Assembly (NCBI RefSeq): GCF_014268755.2
Contig: NZ_CP077093.1
Coordinates: 3,398,001 to 3,462,000, forward strand
Direction: 5' to 3'
Length of the DNA stretch: 64,000 nt
Source of the DNA: Pseudomonas vanderleydeniana
GTDB lineage: Bacteria > Pseudomonadota > Gammaproteobacteria > Pseudomonadales > Pseudomonadaceae
Part shown: positions 1-7,786 of the stretch, piece by piece
Numbering within the stretch: the stretch's first letter is position 1
How the letters are laid out: each line of letters begins with the position of its first letter
Program-made: the position numbers and the translations under genes
Notes under the pieces: model-generated
What the model was told of the DNA's origin: nothing
Seen by the model: the letters and a program-made list of their open reading frames with translations, nothing else
Databases searched by the model: none

Positions 1-114
1 GGCGGTGGAGACCGAAGGCTGCGCGATATAGAGCTTGCGCGAGGCCTCGGCGACGCTGCCGCATTCGACGACGGCGGTGAAGTACTTCAACTGGCGAAGG
101 TTATAGGCAGCCAC
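1..114 (-). CDS. LysR-family regulator, N-terminal fragment (cut by window edge)
   Basis: Only the first 38 codons are inside the window, reading from a GTG at 114. They encode VAAYNLRQLKYFTAVVECG followed by SVAEASRKLYIAQPSVSTA, the usual winged-helix DNA-binding start of a LysR-type regulator (helix-turn-helix with the AQPSVS recognition helix). The effector domain is outside the window, so the ligand cannot be judged. It is divergent from the LuxR-type gene at 442. The start is uncertain: the GTG gives the family's typical start, but no ATG in this frame was seen nearby. Confidence 0.8.
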   Translation of the reverse strand, partial: MAAYNLRQLKYFTAVVECGSVAEASRKLYIAQPSVSTA

Positions 115-441
115 GGAATCCTCTCATCAGATACGTTTCGCCCACCTTGAGGCGTCTTGAACCCCGTTGGCGGACGTGGGGGCAGCGTTTCATTATCCTG
201 GCATGCCGGTGCCGTGGGGTATCAGCTTTTTTATGCTCAGACACCTCATGAAATCCTATGCAAGCGCCCTGCCGTGGTGCACAACCATGAGCCTCACGAG
301 AAGCGCCAACGGTCGCCGCAGGCGGCTTCGCGACGCTCACCCTAAAGGGTGATAGGCCGCTTGCCCGACTGATGAGAAGATTCTCCGTGCCGGAAATCTC
401 CACCTTCGCCGGCAGGTAATGAACGGTAAAAGGCCGCCTCG
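115..441. other. Intergenic region between divergent regulators
   Basis: These 327 bases separate the divergent LysR and LuxR genes and should carry both promoters. I see no coding signal; the short open frames here have no family resemblance. AAAAGG about 9 bases before the ATG at 442 could serve as ribosome binding site. No clear operator or terminator was recognised. Confidence 0.5.
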
Positions 442-1293
442 ATGGCAAGCAATCGACTGACCACCCAAGACTGGTATCGCCACCTGGCCAACGTCACCTG
501 CGTGATCGGCCAGCCCGGTTTCGTCGATGCCCTGTTTGCGGCGCTGTGCTACCTGGCCCCGAGCCAGGGCACCATGGTCTATCTGTTTCCGCGCCAGGGC
601 CTGCCGTCGGCATTGGCCGAGACCCAGGACGACGGACCCTGGCTGCCGCAGGGCAGCATCCGCGAATACATCGACGGTCACTGCCTGCTGTGTCCGTTCT
701 ACCGGGCGGCAATGGAGGGCGCGAGCGCCGGCTGCTACCAACTGGCCGACGTGGCCCCGGACCATTTCAAGCGCAGCGAGTACTACCTGAGCTTCTACCA
801 GCACTCGCACCTGGAGGACGAGGTGAACTACCTGGTGCCGCTGGGCACGGAGCTGGTGATCGCGGTCGAACTGGCCACCACCGGCACCTACAGCGCCAGC
901 CAGGTGCGCGACCTCAAGTGCGTGACCCCGTGGGTACTGGCGGTGGTGAGCCAGCACTGGCGATATCTGGAGAGCCAGGTGCTGGGCGGGCGCTTCGAAA
1001 GTGCGATCGAACGGCAGGTCAGCAGTGCCCTGAGCAACTTTGGCGCCTCGGTGCTGACCGAGCGCGAGTGCGGCATCGTGCAGCTGTTGCTGCGCGGTTA
1101 TTCGAGCAAGTCCCTGGCCGAGCGCCTGGGCGTGTCCGAAGACACCATCAAGAGTCACCGCAAGAACATCTACGTGAAACTGGACATTTCCTCGCAGTCG
1201 GAACTGTTCTCGCTGTTCATCAATTCCCTGGCCCTGGCCCGGGACGGCCTGGGCAAGGACCCGCTGGCGTACTACCTCGACCACCGACACTGA
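442..1293 (+). CDS. LuxR-family transcriptional regulator (C-terminal HTH)
   Basis: A 283-residue cytoplasmic regulator. Residues about 215-270 form a LuxR/GerE helix-turn-helix: LTERECGIVQLLLRGYSSKS, then LAERLGVSEDTIKSHRKNIY, with the conserved TERE, GVSEDTIKSHRKNIYVKL signature. The first 200 residues are not a recognisable receiver or autoinducer domain and carry several cysteines (CLLCPF), so the signal is unknown. It stands 100 bases upstream of an aminotransferase in the same direction, a pairing that suggests it controls that gene; this is inference from position. The ATG at 442 is the only good start. Confidence 0.85.
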   Translation: MASNRLTTQDWYRHLANVTCVIGQPGFVDALFAALCYLAPSQGTMVYLFPRQGLPSALAETQDDGPWLPQGSIREYIDGHCLLCPFYRAAMEGASAGCYQLADVAPDHFKRSEYYLSFYQHSHLEDEVNYLVPLGTELVIAVELATTGTYSASQVRDLKCVTPWVLAVVSQHWRYLESQVLGGRFESAIERQVSSALSNFGASVLTERECGIVQLLLRGYSSKSLAERLGVSEDTIKSHRKNIYVKLDISSQSELFSLFINSLALARDGLGKDPLAYYLDHRH

Positions 1294-1393
1294 TTGATAT
1301 CCCGCTGCAACGCTGGCCTGGTCCCGAATCAAGCGCGGACCGGGCCATACGGCAGGCTGCTGCCTGGAAAAAGACAACAACACGATAGGAATC

Positions 1394-2782
1394 ATGACCA
1401 TGAACGCCCCCGTTACCCCACAACGCACCACCCGTGACTACCAGGCGGCCGACGCCGCCCACCACATTCACGCCTTCCTCGACCAGAAGGCCCTCAATGC
1501 CGAAGGCCCGCGGGTGATGGTGCGTGGCGAAGGCCTGCACCTGTGGGACAACGACGGCAAGCGTTACCTGGACGGCATGTCCGGCCTGTGGTGCACCCAG
1601 CTGGGTTATGGCCGCAGGGACCTGACGGCCGCCGCCGCGACGCAGATGGACCAGTTGGCGTACTACAACATGTTCTTCCACACCACCCACCCGGCGGTGG
1701 TCGAGCTTTCCGAGCTGCTGTTCAGCCTGCTGCCCGCTCACTACAGCCACGCCATCTACACCAACTCCGGCTCCGAGGCCAACGAGGTGCTGATCCGTAC
1801 CGTGCGCCGTTATTGGCAGGTGGTGGGCAAGCCGCAGAAGAAGATCATGATCGGTCGCTGGAACGGCTACCACGGCTCGACCCTGGCGGCCACCGCCCTG
1901 GGCGGGATGAAGTTCATGCACGAAATGGGCGGGCTGATCCCGGATGTCGCACACATCGACGAGCCGTACTGGTACGCCCAGGGCGGCGAACTGACCCCGG
2001 CCGAGTTCGGCCGTCGTTGTGCGCTGCAGCTGGAAGATAAGATTCTCGAACTGGGCGCCGAGAACGTCGCCGGCTTCATCGCCGAGCCGTTCCAGGGCGC
2101 GGGCGGCATGATCTTCCCGCCAGAGAGCTACTGGCCGGAGATCCAGCGCATCTGCCGTCAGTACGACGTGCTGCTGTGCGCCGACGAAGTGATCGGCGGG
2201 TTTGGCCGAACCGGTGAGTGGTTCGCGCACGAGTACTTCGGCTTTCAGCCGGACACCCTGTCGATCGCCAAGGGCCTGACCTCCGGCTACATCCCGATGG
2301 GTGGCCTGGTGCTGAGCAAGCGTATCGCCGAGGCGCTGGTGGAGCAGGGCGGGGTGTTCGCCCACGGCCTGACCTATTCCGGCCACCCGGTGGCCGCCGC
2401 CGTGGCGATCGCCAACCTCAGGGCGCTGCGCGACGAAGGCATCGTCAAGCGCGTGAAGGACGACACCGGCCCGTACCTGCAGCGCTGCCTGCGCGAGGTG
2501 TTCGAGCAGCACCCGCTGATCGGTGAAGTGCAGGGCGCCGGCCTGGTGGCGGCGTTGCAGTTCGCCGAAGACAAGGGCACCCGCAAGCGGTTCGCCAACG
2601 AGAACGATATTGCCTGGCGCTGCCGGACCATCGGTTTCGAAGAGGGCCTGATCATTCGTTCGACCCTGGGACGGATGATCATGGCGCCGGCACTGGTGGC
2701 CGGACGTAGCGAGATCGACGAACTGGTCGAAAAGACCCGTATCGCCGTCGACCGCACGGCGCAGGAGCTGGGGCGCCTGTGA
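1394..2782 (+). CDS. Class III PLP-dependent aminotransferase (omega-amino acid / polyamine type)
   Basis: A 462-residue fold-type I, class III aminotransferase. The PLP lysine is K293 in SIAKGLTSGYIPMGG, the cofactor-nitrogen aspartate is D264 in CADEVIGGFGRTGEW, and the phosphate-binding SGSEAN is at about 125-130. The sequence closely follows the SpuC / beta-alanine:pyruvate group (GMSGLWC, RWNGYHGST, YSGHPVAAA), which transfers amino groups from polyamines or omega-amino acids to pyruvate. The exact substrate cannot be told. GGAATC 8 bases before the ATG is an adequate ribosome site; a second ATG lies two codons later. The upstream LuxR-type gene is the likely regulator. Confidence 0.88.
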   Translation: MTMNAPVTPQRTTRDYQAADAAHHIHAFLDQKALNAEGPRVMVRGEGLHLWDNDGKRYLDGMSGLWCTQLGYGRRDLTAAAATQMDQLAYYNMFFHTTHPAVVELSELLFSLLPAHYSHAIYTNSGSEANEVLIRTVRRYWQVVGKPQKKIMIGRWNGYHGSTLAATALGGMKFMHEMGGLIPDVAHIDEPYWYAQGGELTPAEFGRRCALQLEDKILELGAENVAGFIAEPFQGAGGMIFPPESYWPEIQRICRQYDVLLCADEVIGGFGRTGEWFAHEYFGFQPDTLSIAKGLTSGYIPMGGLVLSKRIAEALVEQGGVFAHGLTYSGHPVAAAVAIANLRALRDEGIVKRVKDDTGPYLQRCLREVFEQHPLIGEVQGAGLVAALQFAEDKGTRKRFANENDIAWRCRTIGFEEGLIIRSTLGRMIMAPALVAGRSEIDELVEKTRIAVDRTAQELGRL

Positions 2783-2823
2783 ATCGGCTGGCACGCCGCC
2801 GCAACCCTGCTGCGGCGAGCAGG

Positions 2824-3006
2824 CTAGCGCTGGGTGAAGGCCAGCTTTGCGGCCAGCACAGCGAAGGCGGCGGCAACGCTGCGTCGCATCCCATTCTGGA
2901 CGGCGCTGCTGGAGATGACAGGCTGGCGTACTGACGCCGCCAAGGCACCATAGGCGGCAAACACCACGAACTTCAGCCCAATGAACACCAGGCTCAGCTC
3001 CAGCAT
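2824..3006 (-). pseudogene. LysE/RhtB-family exporter, C-terminal remnant
   Basis: The last 60 codons before a stop encode ELSLVFIGLKFVVFAAYGAL and a tail ending RRSVAAAFAVLAAKLAFTQR. This is the standard last transmembrane pair and C-terminus of LysE/RhtB amino-acid exporters, whose full length is about 205 residues. Upstream codons in the same frame do not resemble the family. A neighbouring frame (2994-3194) carries an unrelated protein-like stretch, NERFSMKRWRMLCFEPTTLA. The gene therefore seems to have lost its 5' two thirds by deletion or replacement. Confidence 0.7.
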
Positions 3007-3492
3007 CTGCTGGACTGGGCCTGTTTCGCTTGGGCTAGTGCCGGCCGGGTGAACTCCGAATCGCCGGCCGAGCCCTCCGTCAGATCCCGTATCGTCTCGG
3101 CCAGCGTCGTCGGCTCGAAGCACAGCATCCGCCAGCGCTTCATGCTGAATCGTTCGTTTGCCAGAGTCCCAGGGTACCCCGATTGACACCGCATTGTGCA
3201 ACATCTGCTGTTTCATGACCGTCAGGCGGGCGGTATCTATAGATAGACTCAATAGTCAAAGGGCTATAGAGGTTACCTATGATCGGACTATTGAATTTCA
3301 ATTTTGAGTTTGAATAGCGCATCATTAGACTCGCCCCGGGCCCATGGAGACGGCCCCGTGCCTGCTTGGTCAGGGTTTTGTCGTTGGCACCTGGAAGGTA
3401 TCGCGTGCGCAACTCCCTAAGCGTCGGCCCGATTGACAGCGCCGTCGCCGATTTGCCCAAATAGGCGGCGACAATCCTCGGGCATTGTCGCA

Positions 3493-3510
3493 CCGGTTCA
3501 CCCGAACCGG
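3493..3510. repeat. Perfect inverted repeat in the hrpS upstream region
   Basis: CCGGTTC, four bases, GAACCGG. A 7-base stem without a T-tract, about 170 bases before hrpS. It could be an operator or just a hairpin; no protein can be named. Confidence 0.35.
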
Positions 3511-3681
3511 CTGCGCGATGATCGAAACTGCCGGCATGTAGCGCCCAAAAAAATAATGGTGTGGCGGGAATACTCTCAAGCTTCTGATGTCCATCGGTTT
3601 TCCGTACGTGGGGGTAGGGAAGGCATGACGCTTTGTATTCCTCGATACCAAGACAAGTGATCATCATCGTGAGGGAGCAAG

Positions 3682-4623
3682 ATGACTGGGGGCTTTTTCG
3701 ATAGTGATACCACGCAGCGGGAACACGAGGTTCTCGACAACGTGGGAGCCTTGCAAGCGTTTGTCAGAAAGGCCGCGCCACTGAAGATCGATATGGTCCT
3801 CGAGGGAGAAACCGGTACTGGTAAAGACACCCTGGCCCGCCGTATCCATGAATTGTCCGGCCGTGACGGGCAACTGGTGGCACTCAATTGCGCGGCGGTT
3901 CCGGAGCAACTGGCCGAGAGCGAGCTGTTCGGGGTCATGGCCGGAGCCTATACCGGTGCGTCGAAGTCTCGCGCCGGCTACATCGAGGCCTCCAACGGCG
4001 GTACGCTGTATCTGGACGAGATCGACAGCATGCCGCTGCTGCTCCAGGCCAAGCTGCTGCGGGTCCTGGAAATGCGGGGTATCGAACGCCTGGGCTCGAC
4101 ACGCTTCGTGCCGCTGGACCTGCGGGTGATCGTCGCCACCCAGACTCCGCTGGAAAAGCTGGTGGAGGAAGGCAAGTTTCGTCGTGACCTGTTTTTTCGC
4201 CTGAATGTGATCAAGATCCAGTTGCCGACCCTGCGTTCCGGCCTGCAGCACATCCAGCCGTTGTTCCGGCGGTTTGTCCGCGAGGCGGCCGAGCGTCATC
4301 ACCAACCGATCCCCGAACCTGACCCGCACCTGCTCAAGAGCCTGCTCAGCCATCGCTGGCCCGGCAATATCCGTGAGCTCAAGTGCGCCGCCGAACGTTT
4401 CGTGCTGGGCATGCCGCCACTGCAGAGCATCGACCCGTTCGCTTCCTGCCGGGCGCAGGCGCCGCTCAAGAGCCACCTGCGCCTGTTCGAGAAGACCCTG
4501 ATCCTCGATTGCCTGGAGCGCCACGCCAAGTGCATCGACGCGGTGGTCAGCGAGCTGGGCATTCCCCGGCGCACGCTCTATCACCGCATGAAAACGCTGA
4601 GTATCGACTCCCCCGAGCTCTGA
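3682..4623 (+). CDS. hrpS: HrpS-type sigma-54 enhancer-binding activator
   Basis: A 313-residue AAA+ activator with no receiver domain, the build of HrpR/HrpS. Walker A is GETGTGKD (42-49), the sigma-54 contact loop is GAYTGA (88-93, Tyr in place of the usual Phe), and Walker B is LDEID (111-115). The arginine-finger region FRRDLFFRLNV is present, and a Fis-type HTH ends the protein (IPRRTLYHRMKTLSI). In P. syringae HrpR and HrpS form hetero-hexamers that open the sigma-54 promoter of hrpL. Here there is only one such gene, so it presumably works as a homo-oligomer. GAGGGAG lies 4 bases before the ATG. HrpV, encoded at 11372, is the known type of antagonist. The P. fluorescens name for the equivalent gene is rspR. 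Confidence 0.9.
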   Translation: MTGGFFDSDTTQREHEVLDNVGALQAFVRKAAPLKIDMVLEGETGTGKDTLARRIHELSGRDGQLVALNCAAVPEQLAESELFGVMAGAYTGASKSRAGYIEASNGGTLYLDEIDSMPLLLQAKLLRVLEMRGIERLGSTRFVPLDLRVIVATQTPLEKLVEEGKFRRDLFFRLNVIKIQLPTLRSGLQHIQPLFRRFVREAAERHHQPIPEPDPHLLKSLLSHRWPGNIRELKCAAERFVLGMPPLQSIDPFASCRAQAPLKSHLRLFEKTLILDCLERHAKCIDAVVSELGIPRRTLYHRMKTLSIDSPEL

Positions 4624-4681
4624 TCACGCTTGCCTGCAATCGCGCCGAGCAGGTCACTGCAGCGCAATTTGCTCCGCTCAT

Positions 4682-4709
4682 GGAACCGCCGCCGGTAATC
4701 GACCACTCA
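4682..4709 (+). promoter_or_regulatory. hrp box of the hrpA-Z-B-J-D-E operon
   Basis: GGAACC (4682-4687), 15 bases, CCACTCA (4703-4709). This matches the HrpL-dependent promoter consensus GGAACC-N15/16-CCACNNA and lies 57 bases before the hrpA start. Confidence 0.92.
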
Positions 4710-4765
4710 TTGTTCGAACACCATTTGGGTGCTCAAACAACCTTCGATTACTAGGAGTAACAACT

Positions 4766-4972
4766 ATGGCCGGTACCGCATCCCTTGGCGCTTCGATGGC
4801 TGCCATGCAGCAAATGGACTCCACCGCAGCTGCCACCACCACCATGAACGCCCAGGCCCAGTCCAACAAGATGATGACCGATACCGTCAACGGTATCGCC
4901 AGCGCCTACCAGGACTCTGCCACCAAGGCGCAGAACGCCGCGCAGCAAACCGGCAAGGCGATCAACTACTAA
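4766..4972 (+). CDS. hrpA: Hrp pilin (HrpA-type)
   Basis: A 68-residue Ala/Thr/Met/Gln-rich helical protein with no cysteine and a C-terminus AAQQTGKAINY. That ending resembles the ISY-type endings of Hrp pilins, whose sequences are otherwise very variable. Its place as first gene behind an hrp box, directly before a harpin and hrpB, is the place of hrpA in P. syringae. It would polymerise into the extracellular T3SS pilus. At 68 residues it is shorter than the P. syringae pilin (about 110) and closer to the Erwinia type. AGGAG lies 8 bases upstream of the ATG. A strong hairpin follows the stop. Identification rests on position and composition more than on sequence identity. Confidence 0.78.
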   Translation: MAGTASLGASMAAMQQMDSTAAATTTMNAQAQSNKMMTDTVNGIASAYQDSATKAQNAAQQTGKAINY

Positions 4973-4981
4973 GTGGTCGTG

Positions 4982-5009
4982 GGCCCTCTTGACCGTGGTC
5001 GAGAGGGCC
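4982..5009 (+). promoter_or_regulatory. Intercistronic hairpin between hrpA and hrpZ
   Basis: GGCCCTCT (4982-4989) pairs with AGAGGGCC (5002-5009). The inner bases extend the stem to 12 pairs around a CGTG tetraloop. No T-run follows, so it is not a classic terminator. It probably stabilises the 3' end of a processed hrpA message or lowers read-through into hrpZ. Confidence 0.7.
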
Positions 5010-5040
5010 ATGACTCGTGCAGTCAAGCAGGAGCCTATCT

Positions 5041-5955
5041 ATGTTTTCCACTTCGATTAGCCTGCCGCAAACCGGCTCGTTCCAGGGCGGTTTCAGCGCC
5101 GCCGGCCTGGGCGGTGCGCAGGGCAGTTCCGACGACACCGCTGGCCAGATCGCATCGCTGCTCAGCGACGCACTGTTCGAAAAGTCCGGTAGCGGCGCCA
5201 ACATCCGTGATGCGAAGAACCCGCTGCTGGGGATGATCGCCGACCACATGGACAAGAACATCGGCGAATTCGGCAAGCCCGATGACGCCAATGGCAAGGT
5301 GCGCACCTGGCGCGACGAGCTGGGCGAGGACAACTACCTCGACAAGGACGAAAAGGCCGCGTTCACCAAGGGCCTGGAAAGCCTGATCAAGGACATTCTC
5401 GGCGGTGGCAGCCAGCAGGCTGGCAGCCCGTTCGGTGGTGCGGCCAACAGCGGCTGGAATCCATCGAGCACTGGCACCGGCCACGGCGGTGGCATCCAGG
5501 AACTGTTGTCGTCACTGCTGGGCAACCTGGGCGAGGAGAAGCTCGACAACCTGCTCAAGCCCACCGGCAACCCGATTCGCGATGCCCGTGGCGAGATGGC
5601 CTTCTCCAACGATGACAAGGACGTGCTCAAGGAAGTCGCGCGCTTCATGGACATGCACCCGGAAGAGTTCGGCAAGCCCGATGGCAAGTCCAAGGACTGG
5701 ATGGGCGAGCTGTCCGAGGGCGACCTGTACATGTCGCGCAACGAGAGCAAGCAGTTCCAGAAGGCCATCGACCTGATCAAGGGCGAGGTCAAGGGCAGCG
5801 CTCAGGGCAACTCGCTGGGTGGACTGTTCCCCAATGCCGAGCAGAACTTCCAGAACGGCGGCGCGGGCAACACGCTCAAGACCGACGCGAGCATTGCCGC
5901 TGGCAACGTGCTGTCGGTGGTGATGCAGCAAAGCGCCACCAGCTATCGCGGCTGA
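5041..5955 (+). CDS. hrpZ: Harpin (HrpZ/HrpN-like)
   Basis: A 304-residue, cysteine-free, glycine-rich acidic protein, secreted by the T3SS and thought to help translocation or pore formation at the host membrane. It contains the harpin module twice: IADHMDKNIGEFGKPD plus WRDELGEDNYLDKDEKAAF at about 60-115, and RFMDMHPEEFGKPDGKSKDW plus GELSEGDLYMSRNESKQF at about 200-245. A Gly/Ser linker lies between. The FMDxHPExFGKPD pattern is typical of HrpN and the HrpW N-domain. The ATG at 5041 is chosen because AGGAG sits 7 bases upstream; the frame is open 8 codons further up to a GTG at 5017 that has no good ribosome site. It occupies the hrpZ position of the operon. Confidence 0.85.
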   Translation: MFSTSISLPQTGSFQGGFSAAGLGGAQGSSDDTAGQIASLLSDALFEKSGSGANIRDAKNPLLGMIADHMDKNIGEFGKPDDANGKVRTWRDELGEDNYLDKDEKAAFTKGLESLIKDILGGGSQQAGSPFGGAANSGWNPSSTGTGHGGGIQELLSSLLGNLGEEKLDNLLKPTGNPIRDARGEMAFSNDDKDVLKEVARFMDMHPEEFGKPDGKSKDWMGELSEGDLYMSRNESKQFQKAIDLIKGEVKGSAQGNSLGGLFPNAEQNFQNGGAGNTLKTDASIAAGNVLSVVMQQSATSYRG

Positions 5956-5987
5956 ATGTAAACCTTCGTCCTGGCAGGAGAGCTTGA

Positions 5988-6344
5988 ATGGCGATTACAG
6001 GGGTAACAGCTGGACACCCGGCGGTATCCGGGGGCGAGGCGCTGCCGGTCAGGCCGCCTGCCGAGGCGGACATTGCCTGGTTCAACCTGCAGATGCAGCA
6101 GGTGGCGGCGCGTGGAGCGCCGAGTGAACCCACCGCATCACCGATTTCCCAGGCCGGTACGGCGCTGCAGAAGGGCGCCGACCGGGCTGACCGCGACCTG
6201 CAGCGGGCGGCGCGATCCACCGATCCGCAGCAGGCGTTGCAGGCCAACCGCTCGCTGTCATCGTTCTACCTGCAGAGCCTGCTCAGCGCCAAGCTGGTGA
6301 GCAAGGCGGCGCAGAGCGTGGAAAAACTCACCAGTCTTCAATAA
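5988..6344 (+). CDS. hrpB: T3SS inner-rod protein HrpB (SctI)
   Basis: A 118-residue small helical protein with no signal peptide. The C-terminal part, ALQANRSLSSFYLQSLLSAK followed by LVSKAAQSVEKLTSLQ, is the amphipathic helix typical of the HrpB/YscI/PrgJ inner-rod family. The rod joins the pilus to the export apparatus in the periplasm. It lies between hrpZ and hrcJ as in P. syringae hrp operons. AGGAGAG lies 6 bases before the ATG, and hrcJ starts 9 bases after its stop. Confidence 0.88.
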   Translation: MAITGVTAGHPAVSGGEALPVRPPAEADIAWFNLQMQQVAARGAPSEPTASPISQAGTALQKGADRADRDLQRAARSTDPQQALQANRSLSSFYLQSLLSAKLVSKAAQSVEKLTSLQ

Positions 6345-6353
6345 GGCACAACC

Positions 6354-7148
6354 ATGCATCCCAAGGTGCTCGGGCCGCTGCTGGCGGCCTTGATGATCCT
6401 GCTGCTGGCGGGCTGTGGCGAACGCATGGAACTGCATCGCGACTTGTCCGAACAGGACGCCAACGAGGTGGTGGCGGAACTGGCCGGCAAGCATATCGAG
6501 GCGCAGAAGCGCCTGGACAAGAACGGCGTTGCCGTGCTGGTGGCGACCCGTGATATCTCCCGCGCCGTGCGGGTGCTCGATGCCGCGGGGCTGCCACATC
6601 GTTCGCGTTCGAGCCTGGGCGAGGTGTTTCGCAAGGAAGGGGTGATTTCCTCGCCCCTGGAGGAACGCGCCCGCTACCTCTACGCCTTGTCGCAGGAACT
6701 GGAACAGACCCTGTCGCAGATCGACGGCGTGGTGGTGGCGCGGGTGCATGTGGTCCTGCCCGAGCGCATCGCGCCGGGTGAGCCGGTGCAGCCGGCGTCC
6801 GCCGCGGTGTTCATCAAGCACCGCCCCGAGCTCGATCCGGACAGCGTGCTGCCACGGATCCGGCGCATGGTCGCCAGCAGTATCCCGGGCATCGGCGGTG
6901 CCGATGACAAGAAACTCGCTGTGGTCTTCGTGCCGGCCCAGGGCTACCGCGAAACGGTGGAAATGGTCGAGATCGGCCCCTTCAGCCTGACCCGCGAGCG
7001 CTGGCAGTTCTGGCAGTGGCTGCTGGGATTGTGCGCCGTGGCTCTGGTGCTGCTGCTCGGTGGCCTGCTGGCATTGAATCCGGGTTGGCGCCAGCGGCTG
7101 TTCAAGGGAGCGGGGGGCATGAAGCCCGCGCCGACCGATCCGGCATGA
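6354..7148 (+). CDS. hrcJ: T3SS inner-membrane ring lipoprotein HrcJ (SctJ)
   Basis: A 264-residue lipoprotein of the YscJ/PrgK/FliF family. Its signal sequence ends in the lipobox LLAGC with the lipidated cysteine at position 21. The two ring-building domains follow (LSEQDANEVVAELAGKHIEA and ARVHVVLPER regions). One membrane segment at about 222-242 is followed by a basic tail. The length matches the family. It forms the inner-membrane ring together with HrpQ (SctD). The stop overlaps the hrpD start (ATGA). Confidence 0.95.
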   Translation: MHPKVLGPLLAALMILLLAGCGERMELHRDLSEQDANEVVAELAGKHIEAQKRLDKNGVAVLVATRDISRAVRVLDAAGLPHRSRSSLGEVFRKEGVISSPLEERARYLYALSQELEQTLSQIDGVVVARVHVVLPERIAPGEPVQPASAAVFIKHRPELDPDSVLPRIRRMVASSIPGIGGADDKKLAVVFVPAQGYRETVEMVEIGPFSLTRERWQFWQWLLGLCAVALVLLLGGLLALNPGWRQRLFKGAGGMKPAPTDPA

Positions 7149-7786
7149 ACACCTTGTCGATCTCCGAACCGCAGGCGCTGGCCTGGGTCCGCTGGTGGGT
7201 GGCGAGTGGGCAGGGGGCCGATACCAGCTGGCAACTGGGCAGGGCGTCCCTGGGGCCTGAATGGCAAGCCCGGTTGCGCGCCGCCCCACCCTGGGTCGAA
7301 CAACACCTGGGCCTGCGCGCGGCCTGGCCCGAGCCGCCCAATCCCGGGCTGCTGCCGTTGCTGGGACTGGATGCGGGCCAGTGGCAGCGCGTGTTGCAGC
7401 TGGCGGTGGCGGTCTGTTCCGGCAGCCAGTCCGAGACCGGCCTGGTACTCGATGAAGCCGACCGGACCTGGTGCCGGCGACTGGGTCGGGCGTTGCAGCC
7501 CGGGCACTGGTTGCCCGGCCACTGGCACGACGGAGGGATCGAGCTCCAGGGGCTGCGCCTGCTGCGAGCCTGGGTGGGCGAGCCCGTGTGGCAGCGACTG
7601 CGCCTGGGCTTTGCCCGTCCAATGGTCGAGGCGGCCGAGCAGCAGGCCTTCGAGGAACTGCCGCCGGCACGTTTGAATGCCCTGTGGCAGGCCGTTGGTT
7701 GGTACGCCCTCACTTTCATCACACAAGGACCGTTCCATGTTGACCCGTCGCAGCCTGAGCTTGAGTCATCCCCAGGCGTTGCCTAG
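7145..7786 (+). CDS. hrpD: T3SS accessory protein HrpD (SctK-like)
   Basis: A 213-residue soluble protein rich in Trp and Leu (LAWVRWWVAS, WLPGHWHDGGIEL). It is encoded exactly where HrpD sits between HrcJ and HrpE. The family is poorly conserved and regarded as the SctK-type component of the cytoplasmic sorting platform. Translation is coupled to hrcJ through ATGA at 7145-7148. The 3' end overlaps hrpE by 50 bases. Function is assigned mainly by position. Confidence 0.78.
   Translation: MNTLSISEPQALAWVRWWVASGQGADTSWQLGRASLGPEWQARLRAAPPWVEQHLGLRAAWPEPPNPGLLPLLGLDAGQWQRVLQLAVAVCSGSQSETGLVLDEADRTWCRRLGRALQPGHWLPGHWHDGGIELQGLRLLRAWVGEPVWQRLRLGFARPMVEAAEQQAFEELPPARLNALWQAVGWYALTFITQGPFHVDPSQPELESSPGVA

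Larger units (their letters stand above)
2783..3681. other. 900-base region of decayed DNA before the hrp cluster
   Basis: No intact gene is visible. It holds the 3' remnant of a LysE-type exporter (2824-3006, - strand) and an AT-richer stretch at about 3225-3325. A perfect hairpin CCGGTTC-ACCC-GAACCGG lies at 3493-3510. The GAGGGAG ribosome site of hrpS is at 3671-3677. A 175-codon open frame on the - strand (3140-3667) has no family likeness and mixed composition and is not called. The region looks like the scar at the left boundary of the T3SS locus. Confidence 0.6.

Noticed and set aside
1220..2794. 524-codon - strand frame opposite the aminotransferase
   Set aside because: Shadow frame; the + strand gene has all catalytic residues.
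3140..3667. 175-codon - strand frame upstream of hrpS
   Set aside because: No recognisable domain, odd composition, and it spans the AT-rich spacer and the hrpS ribosome site.
5200..5350. EF-hand-like calcium loop in the harpin (GEDNYLDKDE)
   Set aside because: Only some of the ligand positions fit and the first loop half does not; more likely a harpin-specific motif.
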